Below are positions 41,114-53,871 of a DNA stretch of 64,000 bases, one piece after another. This stretch comes from Leptobrachium leishanense (lineage: Eukaryota; Chordata; Amphibia; Anura; Megophryidae), in the NCBI GenBank assembly GCA_009667805.1, contig CM019066.1, forward strand, positions 4,526,001 to 4,590,000, in the 5' to 3' direction. How positions within the stretch are numbered: position 1 is the first letter of the stretch; each line of letters begins with the position of its first letter. Under the pieces are notes generated by a model, which was given only the letters and a program-made list of their open reading frames with translations, made no database searches and was not told the origin of the DNA. The translations under genes and the position numbers were made by a program.

Positions 41114-43125
41114 AGGAAGGAGAGTGTCATCTGCGCTCATTCCTATGTGTTCCATGTACAACAAAAATGAGGTTTTGTTTGTTTCAATGGCCATTGCAAC
41201 GTAAGCCCACTCGCCACTTCAAGGCACCTCTTTAGAGTGGGTACCTAACAATTGTAACCAAAAGGCCGCTCTACTGAGCAGCTCCAAGCCCCTCCAGCTG
41301 CTTTTCAGCAAGGAGAGACAAAGATGGTGGGTTTTATTTATACACGCACCAAGCACTTCCCATTTGGGATCAAAAACAAAAACATGGAAAGAGGAACAGC
41401 TGCAAAACGACGAACTGGTGTTACAAGCATGATATACATAAATACAGAAAAAATGGCGTCGCGCCCATACTCACTTATTTTTGGAGCGGCGGCAACTGCC
41501 AGGAGTAACAGCCCAGTAAATGTATAAAACATAACAAGAAGGAGAGTGTCATCTGCGCTCATTCCTATGTGTTCCATGTACAACAAAAATGAGGTTTTGT
41601 TTGTTTCAATGGCCATTGCAACGTAAGCCCACTCGCCACTTCAAGGCACCTCTTTAGAGTGGGTACCTAACAATTGTAACCAAAAGGCCGCTCTACTGAG
41701 CAGCTCCAAGCCCCTCCAGCTGCTTTTCAGCAAGGAGAGACAAAGATGGTGGTTTTATTTATACACGCACCAAGCACTTCCCATTTGGGATCAAAAACAA
41801 AAACATGGAAAGAGAACAGCTGCAAAACGACGAACTGGTGTTACAAGCATGATATACATAAATACAGAAAAAATGGCGTCGCGCCCATACTCACTTATTT
41901 TTGGAGCGGCGGCAACTGCCAGGAGTAACAGCCCAGTAAATGTATAAAACATAACAAGGAAGGAGAGTGTCATCTGCGCTCATTCCTATGTGTTCCATGT
42001 ACAACAAAAATGAGGTTTTGTTTGTTTCAATGGCCATTGCAACGTAAGCCCACTCGCCACTTCAAGGCACCTCTTTAGAGTGGGTACCTAACAATTGTAA
42101 CCAAAAGGCCGCTCTACTGAGCAGCTCCAAGCCCCTCCAGCTGCTTTTCAGCAAGGAGAGACAAAGATGGTGGGTTTTATTTATACACGCACCAAGCACT
42201 TCCCATTTGGGATCAAAAACAAAAACATGGAAAGAGGAACAGCTGCAAAACGACGAACTGGTGTTACAAGCATGATATACATAAATACAGAAAAAATGGC
42301 GTCGCGCCCATACTCACTTATTTTTGGAGCGGCGGCAACTGCCAGGAGTAACAGCCCAGTAAATGTATAAAACATAACAAGGAAGGAGAGTGTCATCTGC
42401 GCTCATTCCTATGTGTTCCATGTACAAGCTTGGAGCTGCTCAGTAGAGCGGCCTTTTGGTTACAATTGTTAGGTACCCACTCTAAAGAGGTGCCTTGAAG
42501 TGGCGAGTGGGCTTACGTTGCAATGGCCATTGAAACAAACAAAACCTCATTTTTGTTGTACATGGAACACATAGGAATGAGCGCAGATGACACTCTCCTT
42601 CCTTGTTATGTTTTATACATTTACTGGGCTGTTACTCCTGGCAGTTGCCGCCGCTCCAAAAATAAGTGAGTATGGGCGCGACGCCATTTTTTCTGTATTT
42701 ATGTATATCATGCTTGTAACACCAGTTCGTCGTTTTGCAGCTGTTCCTCTTTCCATGTTTTTGTTTTTGATCCCAAATGGGAAGTGCTTGGTGCGTGTAT
42801 AAATAAAACCCACCATCTTTGTCTCTCCTTGCTGAAAAGCAGCTGGAGGGGCTTGGAGCTGCTCAGTAGAGCGGCCTTTTGGTTACAATTGTTAGGTACC
42901 CACTCTAAAGAGGTGCCTTGAAGTGGCGAGTGGGCTTACGTTGCAATGGCCATTGAAACAAACAAAACCTCATTTTTGTTGTACATGGAACACATAGGAA
43001 TGAGCGCAGATGACACTCTCCTTCCTTGTTATGTTTTATACATTTACTGGGCTGTTACTCCTGGCAGTTGCCGCCGCTCCAAAAATAAGTGAGTATGGGC
43101 GCGACGCCATTTTTTCTGTATTTAG
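41114..43125. repeat. 422-bp satellite: three units forward, then inverted
   Basis: Unit start AGAGTGTCATCTGCGCTC recurs at 41121, 41543, 41964 and 42387 (periods 422, 421, 423). The fourth unit stops after about 40 bp at 42427 (CCATGTACAA), and the sequence continues inverted from a different point in the unit (GCTTGGAGCTGCTCAG) for about 1.65 units to 43125. Copies are almost identical. A perfect 14-bp direct repeat AGGTATTGTATACA flanks the array at 41100-41113 and 43126-43139. Confidence 0.92.
41338..41616 (-). other. 92-codon frame repeated in each satellite unit
   Basis: Spans two adjacent units on -. Reads MAIETNKTSFLLYMEHIG, then a hydrophobic stretch (FTGLLLLAVAAAPKISEYG) and ends NGKCLVRV. 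Equivalent frames recur at 42181-42396 (-), 42587-42802 (+) and 43010 (+). In another frame the unit has ATGGAACACATAGG followed after about 100 bp by AATAAGTGAGTATG, a splice-donor-like site. No known family recognised; it may be chance in a young repeat, or a captured first exon. Confidence 0.3.
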
Positions 43126-43474
43126 GTATTGTATACAGCTCGAGTTTGTCTCGGGGTTACCGCTCTCAGCGGTGAAATTTAACCCCGAGACACACTCAGG
43201 AGCACAGCCGGGGAGGATAACCCCTTAGCGCCAGGGGTCCGAAGGGAGGCAGGCTTAATCGTCGAGGGGCAGCATAGCACACTCCATGGCATTCTGCCAC
43301 TCCTACCGCCCGACTCACTCCCTGCGGTGGTTAGGCCCACCGGCCACAAAAATATGGTGCATTTGCAATTGAATGTTCACCGTGTTTTGCTGAAAAATAA
43401 GTCTTCAAAGATTTTATCGTACGTCGGAGAAAAGTGCCGAATTGCGAGTTACACCAAGGAAGTCTCCTATTCTC

Positions 43475-43682
43475 CTTATAGGACTTTAAATAAAAAAAAA
43501 ATAAGAAAACGTCTTTTAAAAAACATTAATATGGTCTTTAAAATGTTTTATTAAAAAAAAGATTCAATTTATTACAATGAAACCTATTACCTTCACCTGT
43601 TTAATCCTGTCAAACTGAATCACCGAAAATCCGGTTACTTCACCGAAATTTCAGTGTAATTCGGCGCTCTGTGAATAGACAA
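43475..43682. mobile_element. CAGGG-type MITE fragment (C4)
   Basis: AACCTATTACCTTCACCTG, AAACTGAATCACCGAAAATC and GGCGCTCTGTGAATAGAC are subfamily C landmarks. Both ends missing. Confidence 0.6.
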
Positions 43683-44324
43683 ATCAATTGTTCTCCATGG
43701 GACAATTTTGGCACCTATAGTCTGTACATTTTGCAAACTAAATGAGATCTTGTCAAAAGAGTTCTATTTAGAAGGATACTACATGGTAAAAACAAAAGGG
43801 AGGGGCTTAATGTAAACCCCTCCCTCTTCCATTTTAACCCTAAAGTTTGATATATAATTCATCTTGAATCCAGCACCGGTATACCTTGGTGCCGGCATTC
43901 TGAAAAATCTGGCAAATTTCTCAAAACAACAATGTACAGTTGAAGCGCCCACAAAAATAGTATATTGTCCCCAATCGCTCACCACTTCAGATGGTGGTTT
44001 ATCTATGATACCATATACAGAAGCAAAGCATAGATAATGAAGTGTAGCACCAATTGGTAAAATTAAACCAAGGTGTAAGGGTCCATATACAATACACATC
44101 AATAATATCGTGTGCCAGTCTTTCATAGAGTCAAGGATGGTCAATCAAATTCCAAACCCTTTTTCTGGTGGTTGTGTAGATAAACTGTAAGAGACCACAA
44201 GGAAAACTATTGCGCAGTATGTCTGTTCTGTATACTTATAATCATTAGCTAGAAGGAAAAGAACACAGTTTTCTGAGCCCACACCCAGCTCTAGGATGTT
44301 TCGCCTAATGGGTCTTATCTTCGC
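43683..44324 (-). other. Unassigned; open 121-codon frame on -
   Basis: 44144-43779 on - encodes 121 residues with no recognisable domain (MTILDSMKDWHTILLMCIVY start). The AT-rich - strand text resembles untranslated parts of frog repeats. GGAGGGGCTT/AAACCCCTCCC form a hairpin at 43799-43827. Confidence 0.25.
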
Positions 44325-44448
44325 TAGGGATGAGATGCCGGTTCGAAGTTCAATCCGAACATCGGCTGTTTGCGAACTTTGAACTTTTCAGGACGTTCGC
44401 AGAAAGTTCGAGGGAAAAACAAATTTCAAACAAATTCCAAAGAAATGC
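44325..44448. mobile_element. Truncated hAT MITE end
   Basis: TAGGGATGAGATGCCGG start and TTCGAA/CGAACATCGG interior resemble the TAGRGATG hAT MITEs; no right end. Confidence 0.45.
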
Positions 44449-45050
44449 TAGGTTGGAAAAGGTGAAGGGTGCGTCTAGATTCCAGCGACGGCCAGTTTAG
44501 CTCTTTTAACATGTCACAATCGTGGGTCATTTAGTTACATTGTAGCAGAATGAGTTATACAATGTAGTAAGTTTCTGAAGGTGTGTTTGTGGGACAGCTG
44601 CATACACTACATCTCCATATTCAATGGCTGGCATAAGCATTTGTTGTACAATCTGCTTTCTTACCGCGGGGCTCAGGCAGGATTTGTTTCTGTACAGGGC
44701 ACCTAGTTTGCGGTAAAGTTTAGATGAGAGTTTTTTGATTGGGGGCCAAAGGATAGATTTGGGTCTAACCACATACCTAGATATTTGAGAGAAGTGACTA
44801 TGGTCAGCGTGCCATTTGATTTTTTCCTGAAACATAGATGGAGATTTTGCAGTTTGTGTAGTTTAGGTGTTGTTCCAAAGAGCATTGTAACAGTTTTGTC
44901 AGTATTTAGAAAAAGTTTGATCCACTTTTCTGCCTCTGTGAATTGTTCTTGCAGCACGGCCTCCAGCTGCGGGAGATTTGGTTTGCTGGTATAGATTACA
45001 GGGTCATCTGCGTACATGTGTACAGTTGAGGCTTTGTGTACAGTTGAGGC
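44449..45050 (-). pseudogene. CR1-superfamily LINE copy A2, RT fragment
   Basis: On -: TVHMYADDPVIYTSKPNLPQ (YADD catalytic box), KLFLNTDKTVTMLFG, SLKYLGMWLDPNLSFG, then in a second frame LGALYRNKSCLSPAVRKQIV and MLMPAIEYGDVVYAA. Same protein as LINE 61190-62575 but truncated at both ends. The frame change falls at the same spot, after LSFG, as in that copy. Confidence 0.88.
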
Positions 45051-45547
45051 TCTGGGCAAAGATTTTCTTGGGCTCCCCCATGCAATTTTGCTCTCCACTC
45101 CATGCACGATGATGATAGTAGGCAGGGGGAAGTCCCAAATGCAGTACTGACATCCAAAATGGGAGAAGTCCGCGTTCAGCGTGGAGTGGGCCATAGTTTT
45201 TGCGGACTAAAAGATATAACAATGACTGGGCCCGAGACAGCTGCCCCATTTGTTCCACGGCGCCTGCGCAGAGCGATGTCGATTTGTCGAACAATATGCT
45301 GCGCACACAGCAGCAATCCTAACTTCAGTTGCCTTTCAGGACTCTTGCTATTGAGATATAATTAAGTCAGCATGTAGAGCATGCTGACATCATCAGTGAC
45401 CAGCAGTCAGTACAAAGAATGATTTTGTGGGCGTAGGAAACTTCTCTGCTTCACACAGCGATTTCTACCAAACTGGACCAAAGAGCGGACAATGAGGTGT
45501 CCTCCACACAGCCTGACCACTTTAAAATGCTAATATATATATATATA
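45051..45547. other. No recognisable feature
   Basis: CAGCATGTAGAGCATGCTGA is a short hairpin at about 45367-45386. Otherwise unassigned. Confidence 0.4.
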
Positions 45548-45549
45548 TA

Positions 45550-47141
<1,592 letters not shown>

Positions 47142-47753
47142 TATATATATATAATATATATATATATATATTATATAGAAATGAGGTAATTAATTGCATA
47201 TATTGTAGCTTTTTCATGAAAATATTAATACTCTTACCTGAACTCTATTTTCTTTCTGGGAATATAACCGGCGGCACTTTGTACAAAGATGATTACATTA
47301 GTAAAATGCTAGTTGTGTTTTAATTGGCTGATAGGACGGTACTGTCTCCCTTTGTTCGCTTTTAATTACCACATCAAAAAGAGGAATGAAGTTTAAAAGA
47401 CAAGCAGCCTACTCAGACAAGAACAAGAGCTACTTCTCCTCTGATCCTCTAATTTCAGGGCATAGAAAAGAACAATATATTTTAATGTCATTGTGAAAGA
47501 AGTGAAAAGCTAATGATACACTTTTTTTTTAATTCCAGTGACACTAAACAACCTTGAAACAGCCCAGCGAGTTTCTTAGAAGGCTTTAATGTTTTGGGCG
47601 CGCGTTTCTGATGAATTTATTCCTGGCAAAGAACAAGCGAATGTTCGTCAGTCCCTGATAGAAAATTTATACCAGAATTAGAGAGATTTTAAACTTATTG
47701 GTCTTCATTTGCCTGAAATGCATTTCTTCCCACCTGACTTTATTAACATATAT
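47142..47753. other. Unique block after (TA)n; candidate conserved non-coding DNA
   Basis: After an AT dinucleotide stretch (47142-47176), 47200-47600 is unlike any repeat in the window (TTTAATTGGCTGATAGGAC, AATATATTTTAATGTCATTG). Only texture supports a regulatory role. Confidence 0.25.
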
Positions 47754-48053
47754 TTAACCCCTTCACTATCATTAACGAGAATACTCTATTCTCAAAAGCA
47801 CCTGCCATTGCCCTAAGATCAGGTATACTTGATGTGGTCCAATTCTGGGGCAATGCAAAGGAATTTTGTGGGCTCCAGAACATGCCCTTAAAATGTCAAT
47901 GCATCGTACATGGCAGGCAATGTGTTGAAATTATTTGAGAAGCTATCAGGTCAGTTTTTCCTTCTCAGAAACACGAAGCTCAAGCTGTATTGTAAGTGCA
48001 GCAGCACTTTTTGGCCAGGAGAGGGTGCCCTTTGAATGTCAAATAGGGCTTAA
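47754..48053. mobile_element. TTAA-flanked D-type element (D6)
   Basis: TTAACCCCTTCACTATC at the left, AGGGCTTAAC at the right. Internal GGTATACTTGATGTGGTC block as in D7 at 52485. Confidence 0.55.
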
Positions 48054-48082
48054 CTAAAAGTAGACATTTACAGAGGAGATAC

Positions 48083-48084
<2 letters not shown>

Positions 48085-48122
<38 letters not shown>
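48085..48122. repeat. (GT)n microsatellite
   Basis: About 19 uninterrupted GT units directly left of the foldback element. Confidence 0.97.
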
Positions 48123-48123
<1 letters not shown>

Positions 48124-48126
<3 letters not shown>

Positions 48127-49164
48127 TACGGTTAAAACCCGAAGTGCGGTTAATCCTAGGATTACCCGGGTAATCCTGACATTACCCAGGGGTCATTAGC
48201 AAAAGTCCGAAGTGAAATGAAATTTCAGACTTTACCCGGGTAATCTGCAAAGTATCCAGAGGCCTCTGGGTAATCCGGTTTTCTGCACTGTTTTAACCGG
48301 GTAATTCGCACATTACCCTAGTGTTGCTGGATAAAGTGCGATGTGCAACGAAACATCAGACTTTATCCAGGTAATCTGCAAAATATCCAAACACCTCTGG
48401 GTTCTCCGCTTTTCTTGGGTTTTCAGCAGGTTACAGTTCACTGAATTCCGAGGATTACCCGGGTAAAGCTGCAAATTGTTATCTGACTGACAAAATAGTG
48501 TTTTTGTTTGTTATTTTTAATGAAATTGTATCCAGTCACAAAACACACTAAATAACCGTCATGTAACTCTGTGCATTAATTGTCTGAAAATTAATTTATG
48601 AAGATAAAGATATTATATAAAGAGTAACCTGATGGTTATTATGTTTTATAAATGATATATAAGCACATATGACACATAATAAAGATCATGTAACTCTTTA
48701 ACATTCATATAAGAAACATATCCTGTTACTCTGTATATTCATTATATCCGCAATACATTTTAATGTTTGTCTTTTGCCATTTTCATTGATAATATCCATA
48801 GATAATAGTAAAATTCTCTGTTACCCAAGCGGGGTTGGATGCTCTGCAGATTACCCAAGTGAAGCTGTGGATAGTCCTCAGATTACCCAGGTGAAGCTGT
48901 GGATAGTCCTCAGATTACCCAGGTGAAGCTGTGGATAGTCCTCAGGATTACCCAGGTGAAGCTGTGGATAGTCCTCAGATTACCCAGGTGAAGCTGTGGA
49001 TAGTCCTCAGATTACCCAAGTGAAGCTTCAGAGTAGACTTTCACATTATCCGGGTAAAGTGCGAATTTTTCATTTTTGCAGCTTTACCCGGCGGTTTTGG
49101 GTAATGTCAGGATTACCCAGGTAATTTTAAGATTAACTGCACATGGGGCTTTACCCGTAACATA
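48124..49164. mobile_element. Foldback element rich in ATTACCCGGGTAAT motifs
   Basis: Ends TATGTTACGGTTAAAACCC and the inverse of TATGTTACGGGTAAAGCCCC. Subterminal GTAATCCTGACATTACCC appears in both arms. ATTACCCRGGTAAT, itself a palindrome, or half of it occurs more than a dozen times. A 32-bp repeat (GATTACCCAGGTGAAGCTG plus TGGATAGTCCTCA) occupies 48848-49025. Flanked by (GT)n and (TA)n, so a TSD such as TA(T) cannot be confirmed. No protein. Confidence 0.8.
48848..49025. repeat. 32-bp minisatellite
   Basis: Five to six units; ATTACCC starts at 48850 and 48882. Each unit carries one ATTACCC half-site. Confidence 0.9.
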
Positions 49165-49832
49165 TATATATATAAATTTTATTTTGTACGTAATAGAAAA
49201 TCAACAAGGATAATTGTGTACCATAAATTAAAGGTGTATTGATTTGGCCTCGGGGTTAAGAATTCAATAGTAACGAGCCACGGCCTATCTCCTGCTGATG
49301 AGGACATAATAAGCCCAAAACAGCTGTCCAGGAGTTGCTGTGACTCGTTGCATAACCTGACCTTTGCTGAAAAGCCACCTAATATGGCATTGCACTGGCA
49401 AGGAGGGTTCTGTGTTAAAACAGATCCAGGATGCAAAAAAGTGAGAAATTGGAGACCACGTTTGCATGTCTTACCCAGAGTTCCTTGCTGCATATGGAGA
49501 ATGTAGCACATGAGCTCTGTGACGCAGGTCTCTGAATTGCTGTGATGTGTAACTGACTTCTACAATTATAAACTTTATTATTTGCAGTGTGGAGGCTTTT
49601 AATCTCACTTTTTGCCCTCCACCACAAAGTGTGTGTGTATATATATATAATTTTATTTTGTAGGTAATAGAAAATCATCAACAAGGATAATTGCGTGCAA
49701 TTCCGACCTACTCGTGGGCAGGCTCTCAATTACATGCCTCTCAATGCAGGAAAATTGAGTTTCTTTACAGTGTCTACTGGTTCGTCCAACTGAATTTCCT
49801 ATAAAGTTTGTTATTCTAAATATTTTAATATT
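49165..49832. repeat. Diverged direct repeat, otherwise unassigned
   Basis: ATTTTATTTTGTACGTAATA and GAAAATCAACAAGGATAATT (49178-49219) recur with an extra TCA at about 49650-49693, 475 bp apart. Small frames on - show no domain. Confidence 0.5.
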
Positions 49833-50055
49833 TGTCAACTATTTAATATGTGGGTAAAAGCTGATTGATCCAAAGAGAATCTGACTACCATCTGGGGTCA
49901 AGAAGGAATTTTATCCCAGTGTGTCGTATATTCCGCAAGCTCTTCAGACTGGGTTTTTTTTGCCTTCTTTACTTCTTTTGGATCAACAGCAGTAGCCAAT
50001 ATATAAAAGGCTGAACTCGAATGGCACACAGCTTTTTTTTCAGTCTGTGTAAATA
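49833..50055 (+). mobile_element. CR1 LINE 3' end fragment
   Basis: TTTAATATGTGGGTAAAAGC, GGGTCAAGAAGGAATTTTAT, CTTTTGGATCAACAGCAGTA and AAAGGCTGAACTCGAATGG match, in the opposite orientation, the CR1 3'UTR at 17885-18080. Confidence 0.82.
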
Positions 50056-50199
50056 TGCAAATACATGCTGAAACAACTTGCCTCCCACGTACCCAACCCT
50101 GAAAGACTGTCCATTGGCAGCAGACTGAATGTCAAGGCAGAGGATAGACCCCCATAAAAGAAGGTCTGTCATAGTGGCCATGAGCAACCAGAAGAGGGG

Positions 50200-51958
50200 A
50201 CACTCAGACTACCGAACTGCAAGGGGTGGTGATGGAACTCTGCTATTCTTTAAAAGGTGTATACAACAATCAAAATGCATGGAAATGTGTGGAAATAATA
50301 AAATCAAAACTTTCACCTAAAAATATATTTTAAAAAAATCCAAAAAATAAATAAAAACTTTTTGCTGAAAATGAAAAAATAAACGGTTTAACCACTTCGA
50401 TGCTGAGGACGCGCTCAGCGCGTCCTCAGCATTCCCGCTGGTATGCGGAGGACGCGCTGAGCGCGTCCTCCCATTGGGGTCAGCGTTCGGCCGAGTTCCG
50501 GCCGATCGCTGGCCCCCCGGTGCGGGCTGACATCCTGGATGTCAGCCGCGCATCCGGGACCACAGCCGCCCGAATTAGGTGTCATCGCGGCAGCGCGATG
50601 ACACCTAATTCAGGCGCCCCCCCCGCATGTGCGGAGGAGGCGCCTGAAAGGGAGGGGGGAGGTCCTTCGGACCTCTGTCCACCCGATCGGCGGCTCTGCG
50701 GGGGTTAACCCAGGCATCATTTGGAAGGGCACAGCCTGCCCTTCCAAATGATGCCTGGCATTAACCCCTGGGGAGCTGGATCGCGAATCGGCGCTGAAAA
50801 GCGCCGATTCGCGATCCTTTCCCGGAGCTGGCCGACATCTTGGATGTCGGCCAAGCCTCCGGGAACTCCCCCTGAGGACTGGCGTCATCGTGCGTAGCAC
50901 GATGACGCCAGTCCTGGACTTAACCCTTAACTGCACCAACGGTGGAGATAGGGAGTTCCAATGAACTCCCTATCTCCCGATCCGTGGCAGTTAGGGGTAA
51001 ATTTTGGTATGGTTGGATCGGCCAGAGCATGGCCGTTCCAACGATACCAAACATGAAAGTGAAAATTTTGTAAAAAAAAAAAAGGAAAAATAAAAATAAA
51101 ACAAAATTAAAAAACAAAATTATAAAAAAAAAAAAACACTTTTTTTTTTTTTTTTGGTTTGTTAATGCAGCAATATTGTTCCCATTTCAATTATAATGTG
51201 AACAATGATGCAGCACTAACGATTTTTGTATGCGGTGCGTTTGTTAAAAATCGCGTAATTTTCCCCCACAAAAAATGTAACGAGACCCCATCTCTAATTT
51301 TTTTAACAAGCGCACCCCATACAAAATATAACCGCAATTGCTCGCATGTTAAAATGTGAAAGAAAACACTTTACACATTGTAAATTATTGAAAATACATA
51401 TTTTATTGCATTTTTTGTTATAATATACAGACATGACATAACGTATACATATAATAATGACATATTATGAATCTACCGAGTCTGACGGAGAGAACGATAT
51501 ATAATATGTCTGGGTCATATACTAAAATAAGCCTTCAAAACATGTTTAAACATGATGAGCAAAACCGGTAAAAATGACCTCAGCACAGGGGCGGGAAAAG
51601 CCTCAGCAGCGAAAGGGTTAATTAAAAAAAAAAAAAAAAAAGGATAATATTTTTTTTTTACATTGAATCCTATGGGATTCGCCTCTTTAAACCTGTCGAT
51701 CTGAACCACTGAAAATCAGGGCATTTCTCTGACACTTTGGTTCGACGTTCTCTGAATAGATTAACCATTAATTCTCTCTGGGACAATTTCCCTGCCGCTG
51801 AAGATCGCTGAATTGTGGTGAAATGCACCATATTTCGCTGTCAATTCACCCGTATTTGGAGAATTGACACTTTAGTGATTAGACAAACTGGCACGAAATT
51901 GCACCGTATGGGGAAATTCACCGTTCGGTGGCAAGTTCGGCGCTCTTTGAATAACCCT
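50200..51958. mobile_element. CAGGG-type MITE (C2), split by hairpin-train E3
   Basis: 50290-50391 (AAAAACTTTTTGCTGAAAAT, AATAAACGG) and 51622-51958 (ACATTGAATCCTATGGGATT, GAATAGATTAACCATTA, CTCTTTGAATAACCC) are consecutive parts of a subfamily C element, as in C1. The left terminus is uncertain. Confidence 0.65.
50392..51617. mobile_element. Hairpin-train TTAA element, copy E3
   Basis: TTAA at 50388-50391 and 51618-51621. Same order of hairpins as E1: GGACGCGCT/AGCGCGTCC twice, GGGCTGACATCC/GGATGTCAGCC, AATTAGGTGTCATCGCG/CGCGATGACACCTAATT, GGCATCATTTGGAAGGGCA/TGCCCTTCCAAATGATGCC, GATCGCGAATCGGCGCT/AGCGCCGATTCGCGATC, GACTGGCGTCATCGTGC/GCACGATGACGCCAGTC. Inserted into C2, so younger than it. 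Confidence 0.9.
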
Positions 51959-52229
51959 TATAGTGATTTATCCCTTTTTGCTCCCAATTCATGTGATAAG
52001 CATTCACACCAATGGGACGTAAAAAAATACCAGTTTGTAATTAATTTAAGAACAGACTAATAAAAGAATGTGCTAAAAATAAGGAACAAAGCAAATACTT
52101 TGTGATTTGAAATGATCCAGTGTATACAGCGATACAGTAAATTTCATGCTTTTTTAACAAGTCCCACCAATGTGCCTCCTCTACACGTTTGGTATATACA
52201 GTATATATATACACACACACACACACATT
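51959..52229. other. No gene; (TA)/(CA) microsatellite at its end
   Basis: ATATATATACACACACACAC-type microsatellite at about 52193-52229. Confidence 0.6.
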
Positions 52230-52563
52230 GTTATAACGCAATACAGTAAGCTAATTTGACAGGCAGAGGGCTCCACCTGCTGGTAAAATTTTGCTACTGC
52301 AGCACTGGAAACACTTGTATACAGGCTCTGTGTCCGTTACAGAATCCCTAGAGCACTTCTGTGACCTGAAGTACCTCGTCTGAAATGTCTCGTATGATGC
52401 AACATTAGGGACATGTTCTGGAGACCATACTCAAATGAATATTTTTTGCAATAAACAAAATTCCTTTTCATGTTTCCAGAATAAGGCCAGATCGAGTATA
52501 CTTGACCTCAGGCCCCTGTAGGTGCTTTTTAAGTGTACTCGATCAGAGTAGTGAAGGGGTTAA
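52230..52563. mobile_element. D-type TTAA element, right part (D7)
   Basis: GATCGAGTATACTTGACCTC, GGTGCTTTTTAAGTGTACTC and the end AGTGAAGGGGTTAA. Left terminus not found. Confidence 0.55.
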
Positions 52564-52726
52564 TAAATTTGGGCCAACATGATCAAATTGAGCATTAAAA
52601 AAAATATCTAAAAATCCAGGTCTGGAATTATCATAGTTTACACCCCCCACCCCCACCTCCGCGTCAATCTGAACTATGTTATAGAACTCGAATTGTCATA
52701 AAGCGGTCTGTAACCAGGCTCTAAGA

Positions 52727-52852
52727 CAGCGCTGTCAAAGCTTTCCCAGATGTAGATGCCTAAAACTCCCAGAATTCTTTGACTGCAATAGATAGGGAAT
52801 CATGGGAGTTGTGGCCCAGAAACATCTGGAGGGCCGGAGTTTGACAGCTCTG
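52727..52852. mobile_element. Short hAT-like MITE (CAGNGCTGTCAAA ends)
   Basis: Ends CAGCGCTGTCAAAG and TTTGACAGCTCTG, interior AAACTCCCAGAATTC... and GGGAATCATGGGAGTTGT, both wording common to vertebrate hAT MITEs. The 8-bp flanks CTCTAAGA and ATCTGAAA match poorly, so it is old. Confidence 0.7.
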
Positions 52853-53225
52853 ATCTGAAATCATTAAAAGCCATAGATACATTTTCGAGTCGCCCGGTTC
52901 TGTGGTTTGATGCCTAGGGGTTACATGTGCTGCGTCTCTGGATACGGTGCAGCAGGCTTTGATACAGGCTTCTCTTTTATGTGTCATTTCTGAAATATCA
53001 AACTGAATGCTGCCGACAGAAGGATAAGCTCGGGGTAAGCAGAAGAAGTTGTGTAATGAAATCAAGGTGCCTATAAATAACTCATTTGCTAGAACAGAGC
53101 GGCAGAGGAGATCAGCGCGGTTAGCTGGAGGAAATACACAGTAACTAAGTGATCATTTCATTTTAAAGCAGGTGTCTAAAAGACAGATTTTATATCTTAC
53201 GCCTCGATGAGTGTGGAGTTGGTGA
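52853..53225. other. No recognisable feature
   Basis: Unique-looking; no coding or repeat signal. Confidence 0.45.
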
Positions 53226-53228
53226 TAA

Positions 53229-53676
53229 GGCTGGGGTCAGACGAGCGTGATTGCTACGGACTGTACGTCCGTGCAGTACGGACATCGTCAGTACGGAAGA
53301 CGCAGTAGTGGTCACACAGACCGTTTTTTCACTGAAGTTATTTTTGACGGATGTAGGAGGGAAAAATAAATTACAATGAAAAAACATTCTGTCCGTCAAA
53401 AATGCTGGACGTATAAATGCAGTCCGTCTGACCATGCTCCATCACTCACACACAAAGCTATGCAGACGTTGTGGACGCAGCGCACTCCGCACGTCCGTTC
53501 TAGCAGTATTACGTTCTTGCCTAACCTGCGTCCGTTTGCCGAGGCCGTTGTGCGTCCGCAGTTCAGTGCGGACGTACTTCATGTGTCGGGCTCCAATGGA
53601 CTTTCTTTCATGCTATCACGGACGTACTTTTAGGCGCAATCACGGACGTGAACACTACGCTCGTCTGACACCAGCC
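53229..53676. mobile_element. Harbinger MITE, 448-bp subfamily (G5)
   Basis: Ends GGCTGGGGTCAGACGAGCG and CGCTCGTCTGACACCAGCC, TSD TAA (53226-53228, 53677-53679). Near-identical to G3 in inverse orientation; last 210 bp match the end of the Harbinger transposon at 895-1103. Confidence 0.94.
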
Positions 53677-53871
53677 TAAAAGCATCAGTGGGCAATCGCC
53701 TGAGGGTCAGAAACCTCACAGACCAGCCGCCGGCTGCTCATAAAGCTCTTGAAATTATTGACCAGTAGAATAGCAGTGTTCTTGGATGCTGGAGGTTGTT
53801 GTCAATGCTGCAGTGTTTGCCGTCACCTTAATGCACATAGCGTTAGTAAACAATATGCAGAATATAAAATG

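Larger units (their letters stand above)
40790..43250. mobile_element. Palindromic TTAA-type element containing a satellite array
   Basis: Left end GCCTCCCTGGCGGTCAATTT; right end contains TTAGCGCCAGGGGTCCG. Matching subterminal hairpins CTCGGGGTTAAATT...GCGGTAACCCCGAG (40890-40929) and CTCGGGGTTACCGC...ATTTAACCCCGAG (43150-43190) are inverted copies of each other. The CCTCCCTGGCGGT terminus resembles piggyBac-like MITEs of amphibians. The centre (41100-43139) is a satellite array that must have entered later. Confidence 0.65.

Noticed and set aside
48085..48122. (GT)n tract as Z-DNA regulatory site
   Set aside because: An ordinary microsatellite; nothing nearby suggests regulation.
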